From Planctomycetota bacterium (GTDB lineage: Bacteria > Planctomycetota > SZUA-567), in assembly GCA_031270145.1 (NCBI GenBank), contig JAISYD010000117.1, positions 1 through 14,349 on the forward strand: a stretch of 14,349 bases of DNA, read 5' to 3'. The notes beneath the pieces are model-generated. The model did no database searches and was not told the DNA's origin. It worked only from the letters and a program-made list of their open reading frames with translations. Shown one piece after another: positions 14,186 to 14,349 of this stretch. The position numbers and the translations under genes were made by a program. Every line of letters starts with the position of its first letter. The first letter of the stretch is position 1.

Positions 14186-14280
14186 ACTACAGGCAGGATG
14201 TGCGAAGTACCCCCACGGTAAACCGTGGGGGTCTTCGCGGTTCTTATTCGCCTGCGGCTCAACGAACCATCCTGTACCGC
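14186..14280 (-). other. oriT: RP4/IncP-like origin of transfer (oriT)
   Basis: The minus strand reads TACTTCGCACATCCTG then CCTG; RP4 reads TACTTCACCTATCCTG then CCCGG. The IncP nic consensus YATCCTG/Y is matched, with the predicted nick between 14194 and 14193 on the minus strand. Nic is 8 nt from the end of the inverted repeat, the RP4 spacing. On the other side of the repeat CTTATTCGC (14243-14251), GCTCAACG (14257-14264) and a second ATCCTG (14269-14274) reproduce the order of the RP4 sequence leading to traJ. The 5' end of the nicked strand would lead through traKLM. Confidence 0.9.
14202..14238. repeat. oriT inverted repeat (probable TraJ-binding site)
   Basis: Left arm GCGAAG-TA-CCCCCACGGT (14202-14219), two-base centre AA, right arm ACCGTGGGGG-T-CTTCGC (14222-14238). 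The arms match at every position but one inserted base. It occupies the place of the 19-bp repeat of RP4 oriT, whose nic-proximal arm is bound by TraJ to recruit the TraI relaxase. Confidence 0.85.
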
Positions 14281-14286
14281 GGAATC

Positions 14287-14328
14287 GGCGGCAAAAAGCG
14301 CCGCCCAATCCCGGCGAGGACGCCGGGA
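14287..14328. repeat. Two consecutive hairpins before the expected traJ
   Basis: GGCGGC (14287-14292) pairs with GCCGCC (14300-14305). TCCCGGCG (14309-14316) pairs with CGCCGGGA (14321-14328) around an AGGA loop. RP4 has a comparable GCCGGC-TACC-GCCGGC hairpin in the traJ leader. The last bases (AGAGGGA, 14343-14349) resemble a ribosome-binding site, so a plus-strand traJ start is predicted just beyond the window. Confidence 0.6.
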
Positions 14329-14349
14329 ACCAACAACAAACAAGAGGGA

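Larger units (their letters stand above)
11842..14349. mobile_element. End of an integrative conjugative or mobilizable element with IncP-type transfer genes
   Basis: The segment from the tRNA-Asn break to the window end differs from the chromosome on its left: visibly lower GC (AT- and pyrimidine-rich stretches around 11.85-11.95 and 13.9-14.17 kb), conjugation genes traK-traL-traM, and an RP4-like oriT. It continues past the right edge. Whether it is a full ICE (with relaxase, coupling protein and type IV secretion) or only mobilizable cannot be seen here. The integrase is expected at the far end, next to the intact tRNA-Asn. Confidence 0.85.

Noticed and set aside
14268..14275. CATCCTGT on the plus strand as the nic site
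   Set aside because: It fits the consensus, but the minus-strand ACATCCTGCC at 14192-14201 is the one 8 nt from the inverted repeat and preceded by TACTTCGC, as in RP4. RP4 also has a second ATCCTG on this side.

Overview
The window is mostly GC-rich chromosomal sequence of a Gram-negative-type bacterium, joined at about 11.84 kb to the end of a conjugative or mobilizable integrated element. The phylum cannot be settled from this window. A TRAP transporter, HslU, RecO and two kinds of bacterial flotillin fit several groups (for example Desulfobacterota or the Planctomycetota/Lentisphaerota side), and I do not commit to one.

Layout, left to right. 1-5539 is a minus-strand operon read from right to left: a long NfeD protease-like membrane protein, FloA (SPFH/flotillin-like), a small proline-rich unknown, HslU (ATPase of the HslUV protease, without hslV in the window) and RecO (cut by the left edge). 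A good sigma70-type promoter lies just upstream of nfeD. 5748-8479 is a divergent plus-strand group: two tandem thioredoxins with WCPPC active sites, a short NfeD2/YuaF-type membrane protein and a FloT-type flotillin. Both NfeD-flotillin pairs therefore sit back to back around the thioredoxins, next to a AAA+ protease subunit. This suggests a locus for membrane organisation and protein quality control. 8480-8807 has no recognisable gene. 8808-11641 is a minus-strand TRAP transporter operon (dctP, dctQ, dctM) for an organic-acid-type solute.

At 11797-11841 lies only the 3' part of a tRNA-Asn gene (anticodon loop to CCA) on the minus strand. Sequence to its right is unrelated to a tRNA 5' half. 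This is the pattern of an attachment site left by an element integrated in tRNA-Asn, and the element is everything to the right. The element carries a minus-strand traK-traL-traM operon matching the IncP (RP4/R751) operon in order, sizes and motifs. Upstream of traK is an RP4-like origin of transfer: nine TTCC motifs phased at one helical turn (likely TraK-binding, bent DNA), a 17/18-nt inverted repeat (TraJ site), and an IncP nic sequence 8 nt from the repeat exactly as in RP4. Hairpins and a ribosome-binding-like sequence at the right edge predict traJ just outside the window.

The most notable content is this divergent RP4-like oriT/relaxosome region, placed only about 2.35 kb from an att site in tRNA-Asn, and separately the double flotillin/thioredoxin/HslU locus.
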